The notes under the pieces are model-generated. The model was not told where the DNA came from, made no database searches, and worked only from the letters and a program-made list of their open reading frames with translations. A DNA stretch of 64,000 bases, from positions 124,001-188,000 of the forward strand of contig NZ_QTQP01000003.1 in assembly GCF_003854275.1 (NCBI RefSeq), read 5' to 3'. This DNA is from Burkholderia sp. Bp8963 (GTDB lineage Bacteria; Pseudomonadota; Gammaproteobacteria; Burkholderiales; Burkholderiaceae). The position numbers were made by a program, and so were the translations under genes. Shown piece by piece: positions 17,509 to 26,629 of this stretch (the stretch's first letter is position 1; each line of letters begins with the position of its first letter).

Positions 17509-20424
17509 GTGAAGAATCATTCATCCAGACACGTATTCAGGTTGTGCATCGTCGCATCGGCAGCGCTGATCGCCGTACAGGGCGCGCACGCCGATTCCGG
17601 GAACGAAAGGGAAGCCGCTGAACACAGCGGCAGGATGCCGCTGGCGACGGGCCAGTACATCACGCCCGGGCATCTCACGGGCGCGGTGCTGCAGCCGCTC
17701 AACCCGGGCCTGCCCGCGTACCCGAACTTCGTTGCCGGCGAAGCGGTGCGTTCGCAGTTGAGCCCCGACGGCACGACGCTCGCGGTGCTGTGCGCGGGGC
17801 AGAATTCGCTCTATGCGCCCGATGGCAGCGTTGACGCGGCAAACTCGACGCAATACGTGTTTCTCTACAACGTGGCGGGCGCCAATATGGCCAAGCCCGT
17901 GCTGACCCAGGTGATCAAGCAGGCCAACGCGTATGTCGGCCTGGTGTTTTCGCCGGACAGCAGCACGCTCTATGCGGCGGGTGGCGCTGACGATGCCGTG
18001 TATGCGTATCGGCGGACCGGGGGAACCTGGTCGCAGACGGCAAAAATCGCGCTCGGGCACTCGGGCCAGGGCCTGGGTCTGGGCGTACAACCCAATGCCG
18101 GCGGCCTGGGGCTGTCCGCCGACGGCAAGACGCTGGTCGTGGCCAACAACTACAACGACTCGATCAGCGTGATCGACACCACCACGCACACGGTCCGCTA
18201 CGAGCACGACCTTCGCCCCTATCGTGCGAACAATGAAGGCGCCGACGGCGGCACCGGCGGAACCTTTCCGTTTGCGGTGGTCGTCAAGGGCAACGGCACC
18301 GCGTATGTGTCATCCGATCGTGATCGCGAAGTCGTCGTGGTCGACATCTCGTCGCCTGTCGCCGGCCACCTGATCAAGCGCATCAAACTCGACGGCAATG
18401 CGCTCGGGATGACGCTCGATGCGTCGCAAGCCAGGCTGTACGTGGCGCAGGACAACGCCGACCAGGTCGCTGTCATCGACACCGCGAGCAACACGGTCAC
18501 CGCGAAGATCGACGCGCGCGCTCCGGCGAAGCTGCTGCACGGCACGAAGTACACGGGCGCGGCCACATTCGCGGTGACGCTTGCGAAGGATGGCAAGACG
18601 CTCTACGCAGTGAATTCCGGCGCGAACTCGGTGGCCGTGATCCCGCTCGCCGGCCCCAATGCGAACACGGTCACGGGCCTGATTCCGACGGCCTACGAAC
18701 CGCACGACATTACGTTCAGCGCCGACGGCAACTGGATGTACATCGTGAACGGCAAGAGCATCACGGGCGCCAACCCCGGCCATCTGTATGGCCACACGGA
18801 ACTCGTCACCAACGTGACCTTCCCGGGCGGCAACGCGGCGGCCGCGGCGGCGGCGAGGGCGTCGAACCAGTATCAGTTCCAGCTCGAACGCGCGTCGCTC
18901 GTCAGCGCGAAGGTGCCCAACGCGCAAGAGCTCCATGAGTTGACGGAGGTCGTCGCGCGGAACAACTTCTACTCGGACGATACGGCCGAGCACGGGGAGC
19001 GGAAGATCGAGTTCCTGCGCAACCGGATCAAGCACGTCATTTACATCGTCAAGGAAAACCGCACGTTCGACCAGATCCTCGGCGACCTGCACAACGGCGC
19101 GAACACCGCTCCGGCACTGACCATGTTCGGCAAGAACATCACGCCGAACTTCCACAGCCTCGCGAGCAATTTCGTCACGCTGGACAATTTCATGGATCCG
19201 GGCGACGGCAGCATGGACGGCTGGTCATGGGCGTTGCAGGGCCGCGTGACCAATACCGAAACGATCACCCAGCAGATCAACTATGCGGCCGTGAACCGTG
19301 GCTTGTCCTACGAATCCGAAGGGTCGAACCGCAACGTGCCGGTCAATCTGGCAACCGTCGCGGAACGCGACCACGCGACCAACGGTGCATACAGCAGCGG
19401 GGCCGGCGGGTTGGCCGGCGGCCCGGTCAACCTGTTGCCGGGCGTCGGCAACCACGCATCCTCCGACGCACCGTTCGGAATCCAGAAGGGCTACATCTTC
19501 AATGCCGTGCTCGAGGCAGGGGGCACCGTGCGCAATTATGGATTCCTGGTCAACAATATCGGCAGCATCGGCACCAAGAGTTCGCCGGTGTCGAATCCGT
19601 TCGCGGCCGGTATCGTGCAGGCGACCCCGCTCGAACCGACGCTCGCCGCGTTCACCGACGTCTACTTCCGCGGTTACGACCAGAACTATCCGGACCTGTG
19701 GCGGTACAACGAATGGAAACGCGAATTCGACCAGTTCGTCGCGCAGGGGAATCTGCCCAGCCTGTCGACGGTTCGCTTCAGCCATGATCACACGGGCAGC
19801 TTCGGCACCGCACTCGCCGGCGTCAACACGCCCGAAACCCAGCAGGCCGACGACGACCTGGCAGTGGGCCGGCTCGTCGAGGCCGTAGCCCACAGCCCCT
19901 ATGCGGCAGACACGCTGATCATCGTCACCGAAGACGATTGCCAGGATGGCCCGGATCACGTCGATTCGCATCGAGCGACGACTTATGTGGTCGGGCCGTA
20001 CGTCAAGCAGCACGCGGTGGTCAAGACGCGCTACAGCCAGGTCAATGTGCTGCGGACGATCGAGGACATTCTCGGCACGCAGCACATCAATCTGAACACG
20101 GCCTATCAGCGGCCGATGACCGATGTCTTCGACATCCATTCATCAGGGGCATGGACCTACGACGCAACCATCTCGACCGTCCTGAAGACGACGACGCTGG
20201 CGCTGGGCGGGCAGGACGGCGCCGTGCAATTCGCACGGGGTCCGGACGTCAAGCCGACGCATGACGCCGCCTATTGGGACCGCGTCACCGCCGGTTTCAA
20301 TTTCGACGAGGCCGATCAGGTGCCGCCCGCCAAATACAACAAGGTGCTGTGGTCCGGCATCAAGGGCAAGCGACCGTATCCGACGGTTCTCCGCGGTCAG
20401 CAGTTTGCCGACACGGACGACTGA
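17509..20424 (+). CDS. beta-propeller plus phosphoesterase two-domain exported protein
   Basis: A 971-residue protein starting at GTG with CAAGGAG upstream. A signal peptide ends near residue 29 (VQGAHA-DS). Residues of about 60-440 form YVTN/lactonase-like propeller blades, with repeats such as LSADGKTLVVANN, IDTASNTVTAKI and LAKDGKTLYAVNSG. After a short Ala-rich linker, residues of about 500-900 form a phosphoesterase domain with IKHVIYIVKENRTFDQILG and IIVTEDDCQDG. The catalytic fold matches the family of the divergent neighbour. Both are probably periplasmic or secreted. A strong hairpin follows the stop. Confidence 0.88.
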   Translation: MKNHSSRHVFRLCIVASAALIAVQGAHADSGNEREAAEHSGRMPLATGQYITPGHLTGAVLQPLNPGLPAYPNFVAGEAVRSQLSPDGTTLAVLCAGQNSLYAPDGSVDAANSTQYVFLYNVAGANMAKPVLTQVIKQANAYVGLVFSPDSSTLYAAGGADDAVYAYRRTGGTWSQTAKIALGHSGQGLGLGVQPNAGGLGLSADGKTLVVANNYNDSISVIDTTTHTVRYEHDLRPYRANNEGADGGTGGTFPFAVVVKGNGTAYVSSDRDREVVVVDISSPVAGHLIKRIKLDGNALGMTLDASQARLYVAQDNADQVAVIDTASNTVTAKIDARAPAKLLHGTKYTGAATFAVTLAKDGKTLYAVNSGANSVAVIPLAGPNANTVTGLIPTAYEPHDITFSADGNWMYIVNGKSITGANPGHLYGHTELVTNVTFPGGNAAAAAAARASNQYQFQLERASLVSAKVPNAQELHELTEVVARNNFYSDDTAEHGERKIEFLRNRIKHVIYIVKENRTFDQILGDLHNGANTAPALTMFGKNITPNFHSLASNFVTLDNFMDPGDGSMDGWSWALQGRVTNTETITQQINYAAVNRGLSYESEGSNRNVPVNLATVAERDHATNGAYSSGAGGLAGGPVNLLPGVGNHASSDAPFGIQKGYIFNAVLEAGGTVRNYGFLVNNIGSIGTKSSPVSNPFAAGIVQATPLEPTLAAFTDVYFRGYDQNYPDLWRYNEWKREFDQFVAQGNLPSLSTVRFSHDHTGSFGTALAGVNTPETQQADDDLAVGRLVEAVAHSPYAADTLIIVTEDDCQDGPDHVDSHRATTYVVGPYVKQHAVVKTRYSQVNVLRTIEDILGTQHINLNTAYQRPMTDVFDIHSSGAWTYDATISTVLKTTTLALGGQDGAVQFARGPDVKPTHDAAYWDRVTAGFNFDEADQVPPAKYNKVLWSGIKGKRPYPTVLRGQQFADTDD

Positions 20425-20440
20425 CGCACGGCCCGACTGC

Positions 20441-20467
20441 GCGGGCGACGCAGTGCGCGTCGCCCGC
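20441..20467 (+). terminator. strong hairpin after phosphoesterase gene
   Basis: GCGGGCGACGC and GCGTCGCCCGC pair perfectly over 11 bp with loop AGTGC, 16 bp after the stop codon. There is no T-run after it, which is common in this G+C-rich lineage. Confidence 0.6.
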
Positions 20468-20591
20468 AAGCGTGGTGGCAACACGCGCAGCAATCAGCCA
20501 TGGCAGACGTCTGGCCATCGACGATTGCGGCGAAGAGCGGGCTGACAAAAAGGCGGGCTGACAAGGATCCCGTCGGAGCGACACTTCCCGT

Positions 20592-20705
20592 TCAACGCAG
20601 CGTGCTGACGCCGGAAGCTTGCGTCGTCAGGTCGCGATAGAACGCATCGATTGCACTCACCATCTGCGAGAGCCCCGGTTGCTCGAGCGGATTGATCGCG
20701 TACGG
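20592..20705 (-). pseudogene. orphan C-terminal fragment of an unrecognised gene
   Basis: On the minus strand the last 37 codons of a frame read PYAINPLEQPGLSQMVSAID then AFYRDLTTQASGVSTLR and stop. The composition looks like a real protein end, with a regular amphipathic helix. The same frame further upstream (20706 onward) is only the antisense of the AraC gene. It therefore looks like the surviving 3' end of a gene that used to run divergently from the AraC regulator. The protein family is not recognised. Confidence 0.35.
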
Positions 20706-21657
20706 ACGCGGCCGGAAAATCTCGCCGTCGGCGTTGCTCAAAGGCTCGCAACTGACGCAGAAGCAACTCGCCGATCCGGACTTCACGGTGCTGGCCGCGC
20801 AGGAGCTGACGGTCGCGTCGAACCTGTTGGCGCTCACCGGGCACGAAGCCGACCTCGGCCTGAAGCTCGGCCTGTCGTACCAGCTGTCGGCCTACGGATT
20901 GCTGGGATACGGGATGATGAGCAGCGCGACGGGCATGGCGGCGATTGCCCTCGCTGGCCGCTATCTGGCGCTGACCTACACCTACGTCGGGATGGCGTAC
21001 CGTCGCGCAGGGCCGCACGACGTGGTCACGTTCGAGCCTGCGCCTGAGCTGTGTGCGGATCTGCAACGCTTCTTCGTCGGGCGCGCCATGGGCGCCACCT
21101 GCCGGGTGCTGCGCGACGTGATCGGCAGCGATTTCGCACTCGCGACATTCGATCTGGCTTACGACGGCGAGCCCGGCGGGAAGACCCAGGTGCTGGGCGC
21201 CAAGGTGCGGTATGGCCAGCGCGCCAGCGCGATCACCTTCGAACATGCGCACCTCGAGCGGCCGCTGCCCCAGGCAAATGCCGCCACCGCCGCGATGTGC
21301 GAGCGCATGTGCGCCGAGCTGCTCGCGCGCCGGCGGACCCGCCTCGATATCGTGTCCTTCCTGAACGAATACCTGGCCACGCACACGTTCGACTGCCCGC
21401 CGCAGCTGAAGGACATCGCGGCGCTGCTCAACACCAGCGAACGCACGCTCAAGCGCAGGCTTCAGGAGGAGGGCGCCTGCTTCCGGGACATCTCGAATGC
21501 GGTGCGCAAGACAAGGGCGCAGGCGCTGATCGTCGAGGGACGCCTGTCGATCAAGGAGATCGCGCAGGAACTGGGGTTCAGCGACGTGTCGTCGTTTTCT
21601 CAGGCCTACAAGCGGTGGACGGGCGCAGCGCCGAGTGTGACGCGGCTGCGCGCGTAG
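20692..21657 (+). CDS. AraC family transcriptional regulator, probably 5'-truncated
   Basis: The frame holds 321 codons. Residues of about 12-190 are the Arabinose_bd-type ligand domain of the OruR/ArgR-like AraC branch (SALLKGSQLTQKQLADPDF, YGLLGYGMMSSAT). The C-terminus is the double helix-turn-helix, with LKDIAALLNTSERTLKRRL and IKEIAQELGFSDVSSFSQAY. There is no ATG: the first possible start is TTG at 20692, and a TAG closes the frame at 20638. Homologues normally have more residues before the LLKG motif, so the N-terminus has probably been lost or replaced. DNA-binding parts are intact; whether it is expressed is uncertain. Confidence 0.7.
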   Translation: MIAYGRGRKISPSALLKGSQLTQKQLADPDFTVLAAQELTVASNLLALTGHEADLGLKLGLSYQLSAYGLLGYGMMSSATGMAAIALAGRYLALTYTYVGMAYRRAGPHDVVTFEPAPELCADLQRFFVGRAMGATCRVLRDVIGSDFALATFDLAYDGEPGGKTQVLGAKVRYGQRASAITFEHAHLERPLPQANAATAAMCERMCAELLARRRTRLDIVSFLNEYLATHTFDCPPQLKDIAALLNTSERTLKRRLQEEGACFRDISNAVRKTRAQALIVEGRLSIKEIAQELGFSDVSSFSQAYKRWTGAAPSVTRLRA

Positions 21658-21755
21658 CGGGCGACGCCAGCGCGGCTCGGGGCGGCATCGGTCCACTGGT
21701 CAGTGCGCGGCTGCCTTGGCCGGTCTGTTGGATGCGTACGGGATACCGCCGCCCG

Positions 21756-23516
21756 TCAGCGTCTCCCCGGCCGCGCGACCTTTCGCCGAACGCGCCTGCG
21801 ATGCGCGTGCGACACATGGCCAACTCGCACATCTTCGTTCCGCTGCTGGACATGATGCGCGACGGCATCCGTCACCGTCGGAAAGAAATTCAGTTGCCCG
21901 AACGTGTCGAACAATCCATAAGCGCGCAAACGGTCCTTCACCGGCCCCTTCATTTCCGCGAAACACAGTGCGATCCCGCGCTCCCCGAGTTCGTCGCGCA
22001 GTGCGACGAGCCGGTCTGCTGCGCTCACGTCGATATCGGTAACGGGCTCGGCCGCGACGACGACGCATGTGACCGGCGACGACGCGCGCGCGAGCGCGGC
22101 GTGCAGATGCTCGCAGAAGATCTCGACGTTCGCATGGAAGAGTGGGGCATCCCAGCGAAACAGCACGAGCCCCGGTGTCTGCACGGCGTCCGGATGCCGG
22201 GCAATGTCGTGATAGCCGCGGACACCCGCGAGCCGGCCGAGCACCGCATCGTACGGATGCCACGCCCGCCAGACGAACGACAGCAGCGACAGCGCGCACG
22301 CGAGCAGGATGCCCGGCACGACGCCGATGCCAATGACGCCCGCGAAACACAGCACCGCGATCAGGCATTCGCTGCGACGCATCCGGTACAGCCTTACGAC
22401 ACTGCCGATATCGGCGATGCCGGCCGCCGCGTAGACCACGACCGCCGCCAGCGTGGCGCGTGGCACCAGCATCAGCAGCGTCGGCGCGACAACGAGCAGC
22501 AGCACGATGCAGGCTGCCGCGACCAGATTCGTGATCTGGCTCTGCGCGCCTGCCGCCATCGCAACGGGCGTACGCGACGCGCTGCTGCTGACGGCACAGC
22601 CTTGCATCAGGCCGGCCAGCAGGTTGGCGGCGCCCAGCGCGACGAGTTCCTGATTGCGATCCGGCGTGTCGCCGGCGCGCAGGGCGAGTGCACGCGACAG
22701 CATGCTGATGTCGGCGAACGAAACGAGTGCAATCGCGATTGCGCCAGATGCAAGTGCGCTCACGTCTGCCAGCGAGACGGCGGGAAGATGCGGCGTCGGC
22801 GCACCGGCGGGCAACGCACCTACCGTCGCGACGTCGTGCAACGGCGGCAGGCGTCCAATCAGGGTTGCCGCGAGCACGGCTATCAGCATTCCCGGCCAAC
22901 TTGGCGCGACGCGCTTGAGAAGCGGAATGGCTGCGAGCACACCCAGGCCGAGCACGCAATCGTTCACGGAGAACCGGCCGTGCAGGACGTGCTGGACGGT
23001 AGCCGATATGCCGCCATCCGTTACTGGCATGCCGAGCAGCTCCGGCAGCCGGCCGACGACGAGCGTGACGGCGATCCCGTTCAGGTAGCCATACTGAATC
23101 GGGCGCGACAGCAGGTCGGTCACGAAGCCGAGCCCGAGCGTGCCGATCAGGATGCAGATTGCCCCGGCCGACAGGGCCAGCGCCGCAGCGAGTGCCACGG
23201 CGCGTTGCGGGTCGTGGCCGGCAAGCGGCGCGATGGCGCCGGCAATCAGCGCGGCCAGCGCCGAATCGGGCCCGAGTACGAGAATCCGGCTCGGGCCCAG
23301 CAACGCATAGGCAAGCAATGCGGCGATCGACGCATAGAGCCCCGTCACCGCAGGCAGGCCGGCGGCCTGCGCGTAGCTCATGCCGGCCGGCACGAGCACG
23401 GCGGTCAGCGCGATGCCCGCGTACAGATCGCGCGCAAGCCACGCGCGCCGGTAGTGCGCCAGCAGCGCGATCCCCGGGAGATGTCGTGCGAGGGATTCGG
23501 GAAGAGGCCGGTTCAT
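21756..23516 (-). CDS. SulP family sulfate/anion permease with STAS domain
   Basis: A 586-residue inner-membrane transporter. About 11-14 hydrophobic segments include the SulP signature region DLYAGIALTAVLVPAGMSYAQAAGLPAVTGLYAS and SRTPVAMAAGAQSQITNL. A cytoplasmic STAS domain occupies residues of about 435-560 (LVLFRWDAPLFHANVEIF, DIDVSAADRL). The family moves sulfate, bicarbonate or dicarboxylates with H+ or Na+. No partner gene, such as a carbonic anhydrase, is adjacent, so the substrate stays open. It is divergent from the hemerythrin-like gene. Confidence 0.92.
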   Translation of the reverse strand: MNRPLPESLARHLPGIALLAHYRRAWLARDLYAGIALTAVLVPAGMSYAQAAGLPAVTGLYASIAALLAYALLGPSRILVLGPDSALAALIAGAIAPLAGHDPQRAVALAAALALSAGAICILIGTLGLGFVTDLLSRPIQYGYLNGIAVTLVVGRLPELLGMPVTDGGISATVQHVLHGRFSVNDCVLGLGVLAAIPLLKRVAPSWPGMLIAVLAATLIGRLPPLHDVATVGALPAGAPTPHLPAVSLADVSALASGAIAIALVSFADISMLSRALALRAGDTPDRNQELVALGAANLLAGLMQGCAVSSSASRTPVAMAAGAQSQITNLVAAACIVLLLVVAPTLLMLVPRATLAAVVVYAAAGIADIGSVVRLYRMRRSECLIAVLCFAGVIGIGVVPGILLACALSLLSFVWRAWHPYDAVLGRLAGVRGYHDIARHPDAVQTPGLVLFRWDAPLFHANVEIFCEHLHAALARASSPVTCVVVAAEPVTDIDVSAADRLVALRDELGERGIALCFAEMKGPVKDRLRAYGLFDTFGQLNFFPTVTDAVAHHVQQRNEDVRVGHVSHAHRRRVRRKVARPGRR

Positions 23517-23746
23517 CGCAGGTTCGCCGGTGATATGACCGCGCGGCTCCGATGTCGTGGCGACGGGGCCGTGGCGGCCACGCGTACGGCCCGTGGTGCG
23601 TGCGCGACTCCATCGTGTCAGGAACCGTCCGGTGTCCGTTGACCCACGTCAAGCTCCGGTTTCTGCGTCGTGCGGACGAAGTGTCTGGCGACTACGCTTG
23701 AAGAAAGCGAAGCGCGCGCAACAAATGATCGCGCCGGGAGACAAGC

Positions 23747-24340
23747 ATGCGCGAGACGTACGATATGCAAACGCCGGAAACGAAAGGTGCCGTACAGGCA
23801 ATCCTCAGGGAACACCAACAACTGTCGACCATTATTTCGGGCATGCAGCGCTTCGTCGAACTTCTCGGCGCGGGTGCGAAGGCACCCGGGTTGATGGTGC
23901 TTCGGGCGATGCTGTACTACATTCGCGAATTTCCCGAGCAGGTTCATCACCCCAAGGAGGACCGCTATATCTTCGCGCGCCTGTGGCATCGTGCGTACGA
24001 TCTCGATAGGACCATTGCGGATCTGGAGGAGCAGCATGTGCGAGGCGAAACGCTCGTGCGAAATATCGAGCATGCATTGACCCGATATGAACTGGCCGGC
24101 GAGTCAGCTCTCCCGGTATTGCGCAAGATGGTCGAGGACTATGCTGCGTTCTACAGAAATCACATGCGCGTGGAAGAAGAGGTGATATTACCTGCCGCAA
24201 CGAAATGGCTGACGGCGCAAGACTGGCACGAAATCCATCGGGCGTTTGGCGCAAACCGCGACCCGTTCGCCGGCGTCGAGGCCGAGGAAGATCTCGGCCA
24301 CCTCTTCTCATTGATCGTCAACGCCATCCCGGTGGCGTAA
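23747..24340 (+). CDS. hemerythrin-like HHE domain protein
   Basis: A 197-residue cytoplasmic four-helix protein with the candidate di-iron ligands in order: His23 (REHQQL), His67/His68 and Glu71 (HHPKED), His97 (EEQH), and His139 with Glu143/Glu144 (RNHMRVEEEVILP). Hemerythrin-like proteins bind O2 or protect against nitric oxide and oxidative stress. The full set of ligands suggests it can bind metal. A c-type cytochrome gene follows 120 bp later on the same strand, so the two may be co-expressed. An in-frame ATG at codon 7 is an alternative start. Confidence 0.88.
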   Translation: MRETYDMQTPETKGAVQAILREHQQLSTIISGMQRFVELLGAGAKAPGLMVLRAMLYYIREFPEQVHHPKEDRYIFARLWHRAYDLDRTIADLEEQHVRGETLVRNIEHALTRYELAGESALPVLRKMVEDYAAFYRNHMRVEEEVILPAATKWLTAQDWHEIHRAFGANRDPFAGVEAEEDLGHLFSLIVNAIPVA

Positions 24341-24460
24341 ATCCGGGTTCCCGCCGGGCGCGAAACGGGCGGCTGTCGCAACCGGGGATCCAGCATGCGC
24401 GAGCGTCCCGAAGACGTGGATCCCAAGCAGCCGGATAACGCTTAACCGGAGGCACGTGAC

Positions 24461-25132
24461 ATGAAAGCTCTGGCGCTGACCATCACCCTTGGGCTCGTGC
24501 TTGCCGGAACGGCCTGTCACGATCTGGAGCATTCTCGGGCTGTCGACAATCCGTCTGTTTCCGGAAAGACGATCGCAGAGCAGGTTTGCTCGAACTGTCA
24601 TGGCGTGACGGGCGTCGCAGTGTCGCCCATGTTCCCCAAGCTGGCGGGCCAGCAGCGGGAGTACCTTGTCAATCAATTGACGGACCTTAGAAACCGCGCC
24701 CGATCCGACCCACATGCCAAAACGTTCATGTGGGGCTTCACCCACCTGACCGATGCGCAGATCGGCGAAATCGCCAACTGGTTTTCAAGTCAGCCACCGG
24801 TCATGGGATCGCCGAGCAATCCCGCGCTCATGGAGCAAGGCCGGGCGATCTTCTTCTCCGGCCTGCCCGACAAGGGCGTTCCGGCTTGCACGACATGTCA
24901 CGGGCATAGCGGCGAGGGAATGGGGCAGTTTCCGCGGCTTGCCGGCCAGCACGCGCAGTACGTCGTGACGCAACTTCTCGTGTTTCAGCGCACGGACCAA
25001 AGACCCCGCGGCGCGACGATGAAGGCGGTTTCACGGAACATGTCGGAGCAGGAGATGCGACAGGTGGCGGCTTTCGTGGAGGCTTTTCCGCCAACGGCTG
25101 GAGCGGTGAAAGGAACGCCGGCCAGCCAATAG
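24461..25132 (+). CDS. diheme cytochrome c (cytochrome c4-like)
   Basis: A 223-residue exported protein with two haem-binding motifs, CSNCH (43-47) and CTTCH (143-147), each followed by the c4-type block KLAGQQREYLVNQL or RLAGQHAQYVVTQL. The internal duplication is typical of cytochrome c4, which passes electrons to terminal oxidases on the periplasmic side. The N-terminal hydrophobic stretch ends in GTAC at Cys19, which could be lipid-modified, although the lipobox is not canonical. GGAGG precedes the ATG. It follows the hemerythrin-like gene. Confidence 0.92.
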   Translation: MKALALTITLGLVLAGTACHDLEHSRAVDNPSVSGKTIAEQVCSNCHGVTGVAVSPMFPKLAGQQREYLVNQLTDLRNRARSDPHAKTFMWGFTHLTDAQIGEIANWFSSQPPVMGSPSNPALMEQGRAIFFSGLPDKGVPACTTCHGHSGEGMGQFPRLAGQHAQYVVTQLLVFQRTDQRPRGATMKAVSRNMSEQEMRQVAAFVEAFPPTAGAVKGTPASQ

Positions 25133-25141
25133 CCCGCGCGC

Positions 25142-25420
25142 TCAATCGCCACCGAAGCCGGCGTTCGTCAGCAGGTCGTCGACGATGATCTCGCCGGCCG
25201 CGCGTCCGGCGCTGAGGGCATCCAGCGTGTCGGCGAACGGTTTCCCGGTATCGTCGGACAACCGCACCGGCGAGAAGAAGATCGACGACGTGTCGCCCTC
25301 GCGAACCTGCACGACGGCGACGTAGCCAGGCGCAAGCGCGGTCGCGCCGGCGTCGCCGGCCGGATGATGTTCGCAGCGGACTTCGATCGTGTACCCGCGG
25401 TAGGTGTACTTGCTGATCAT
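25142..25420 (-). CDS. conserved hypothetical small protein
   Basis: A 92-residue protein starting MISKYTYRGYTIEVRCEHHP; a GTG 13 codons upstream (25459) is an alternative. The sequence reads as a small alpha/beta protein with a strand pattern YVAVVQVRE, SIFFSPVRLSDDTG and a C-terminal helix. There are no membrane segments or catalytic motifs. Small proteins of this look are common in Burkholderia, with unknown function. Its stop lies 9 bp from the cytochrome stop (convergent). Confidence 0.6.
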   Translation of the reverse strand: MISKYTYRGYTIEVRCEHHPAGDAGATALAPGYVAVVQVREGDTSSIFFSPVRLSDDTGKPFADTLDALSAGRAAGEIIVDDLLTNAGFGGD

Positions 25421-25556
25421 GTCGGGCTCGCTAAGGGGCGCGGCGTCGGGAACGCTCACTGGGCAGCGGATTTCGGACGAACGGCGTCAGACTGGCCCTA
25501 TCGGCGATAAACGGCCACAGACAGCCACAAACAGTCGTAACAGGTCTGAAGCGGTC

Positions 25557-25979
25557 TCAAACGGTCTCGGCGTACCTTGTCCTGAACGACGGGTCGAACT
25601 GCAGCAACTCGATGATCTTGCGCGTCGGAACACTGGCGCGCAGTGCCGCCAGTCGATCGAGCGGAAACCACTTGCAATGGACGATCTCGTTGCGGGCGCG
25701 CGGCGCCAGGTCGACGGGAACGTCGGTAACGAATACGTGGTGCAGCTTCGTGAGTCCGCCGAACTGGACTGCATAGGTAAGCGCAAGCCCCTCCAGCGCT
25801 GTTTCCTCAGACAATTCGCGATGCGCGGCCTCCAACGGCGTTTCGCCGCGCTTGATCGAGCCGCCCGGCAGCGACCAGCGCGCCGCCGTTCGCGCGACCA
25901 GCAGCACGCGGCTGTGCTGGCGGCACACAATGGTCGCCCGTTCCTTGACGAGCAAAGTGGTGTCGGTTTGCGAGTTCAT
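25557..25979 (-). CDS. Nudix hydrolase
   Basis: A protein of about 140 residues. The Nudix box reads GGSIKRGETPLEAAHREL-SEETAL, matching GX5EX7REUXEEXGU except that the last Gly is Ala. It should hydrolyse a nucleoside diphosphate linked to another moiety; the VLLVARTAARWSLPGG lead-in is typical of MutT/ADP-ribose-type members. The start MNSQTDTTLL at 25979 is my choice; in-frame ATGs at 26045 and 26075 would add 22 or 32 residues, and none has a clear ribosome binding site. Substrate cannot be told. Confidence 0.82.
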   Translation of the reverse strand: MNSQTDTTLLVKERATIVCRQHSRVLLVARTAARWSLPGGSIKRGETPLEAAHRELSEETALEGLALTYAVQFGGLTKLHHVFVTDVPVDLAPRARNEIVHCKWFPLDRLAALRASVPTRKIIELLQFDPSFRTRYAETV

Positions 25980-26138
25980 GAGTATCGATGCGTTGCCGCA
26001 AGCATAGATGAATTCAGGGGGATTTGTCAGGTTCCAATCGTTCGTCATCCGAACAGGATCGTGATGGGGCGCCAATATGACTCGAACGTGTCAGCCGCGT
26101 GAACATTCACGAGCAGGCCGGCTGCATGAGCCGCCGCA

Positions 26139-26444
26139 TCACGTGTGCCGGTAGGCCGCGTGCCGGGTATGCCTGACGTGCCGCACATGCCGGCGTTTGT
26201 GGACCGCAGGCCGGTAATGGTGCCGATGCGGTGTCACATGGTGCCGCCGCGACGCGGGTCGCGCCTCAGGCACCGCCCCCTGCGGCAGCGGCGCAACCTC
26301 GGTCGCACCCGGCAGCGGCGCGGGCTGCGCCGGCTGCGCGTCGCTTTGCGGCTGGGTCTGCCCTTCGCCGAACTGATAGGTCTGCGCGTGCGCGACACCG
26401 AGCGTCGATGCGAGCGCGATGGCGGCCAGCAGCATGCGTTTCAT
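26139..26444 (-). CDS. small exported His/Arg-rich protein
   Basis: A 101-residue protein with GGAGGTTTC just before its ATG. The first 20 residues (MKRMLLAAIALASTLGVAHA) are a clear Sec signal peptide. The mature part has a Gln/Pro-rich segment, then a basic tail of His and Arg clusters (RRHHVTPHRHHYRPAVHKRR and RHVRHTRHAAYRH). No known domain. The tail could bind metals or a polyanion, but this is only suggested by composition. It stands alone on the minus strand before the cob operon end. Confidence 0.72.
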   Translation of the reverse strand: MKRMLLAAIALASTLGVAHAQTYQFGEGQTQPQSDAQPAQPAPLPGATEVAPLPQGAVPEARPASRRHHVTPHRHHYRPAVHKRRHVRHVRHTRHAAYRHT

Positions 26445-26629
26445 GAAACCTCCGGACCCGTGGGGAAGTCGTGCGACCGCAAGCTTAGCGAACGGCAGCG
26501 CATCCCCGCAACCAGATCGTGCGCGCACTCGTCGAGCAGGCCGTGCGGTGCCATGCGCAAGGCTGGGCCGACCGAGGACCGACGCGGGGCTGCGCGGGAC
26601 CGACGCAGGGCGTCGTGCCCGCGCGGCAT

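Noticed and set aside
21051..23642. 863-codon plus-strand frame
   Set aside because: Overlaps AraC in the wrong frame and then runs antisense to the SulP permease; His/Arg/Gln-rich shadow translation.
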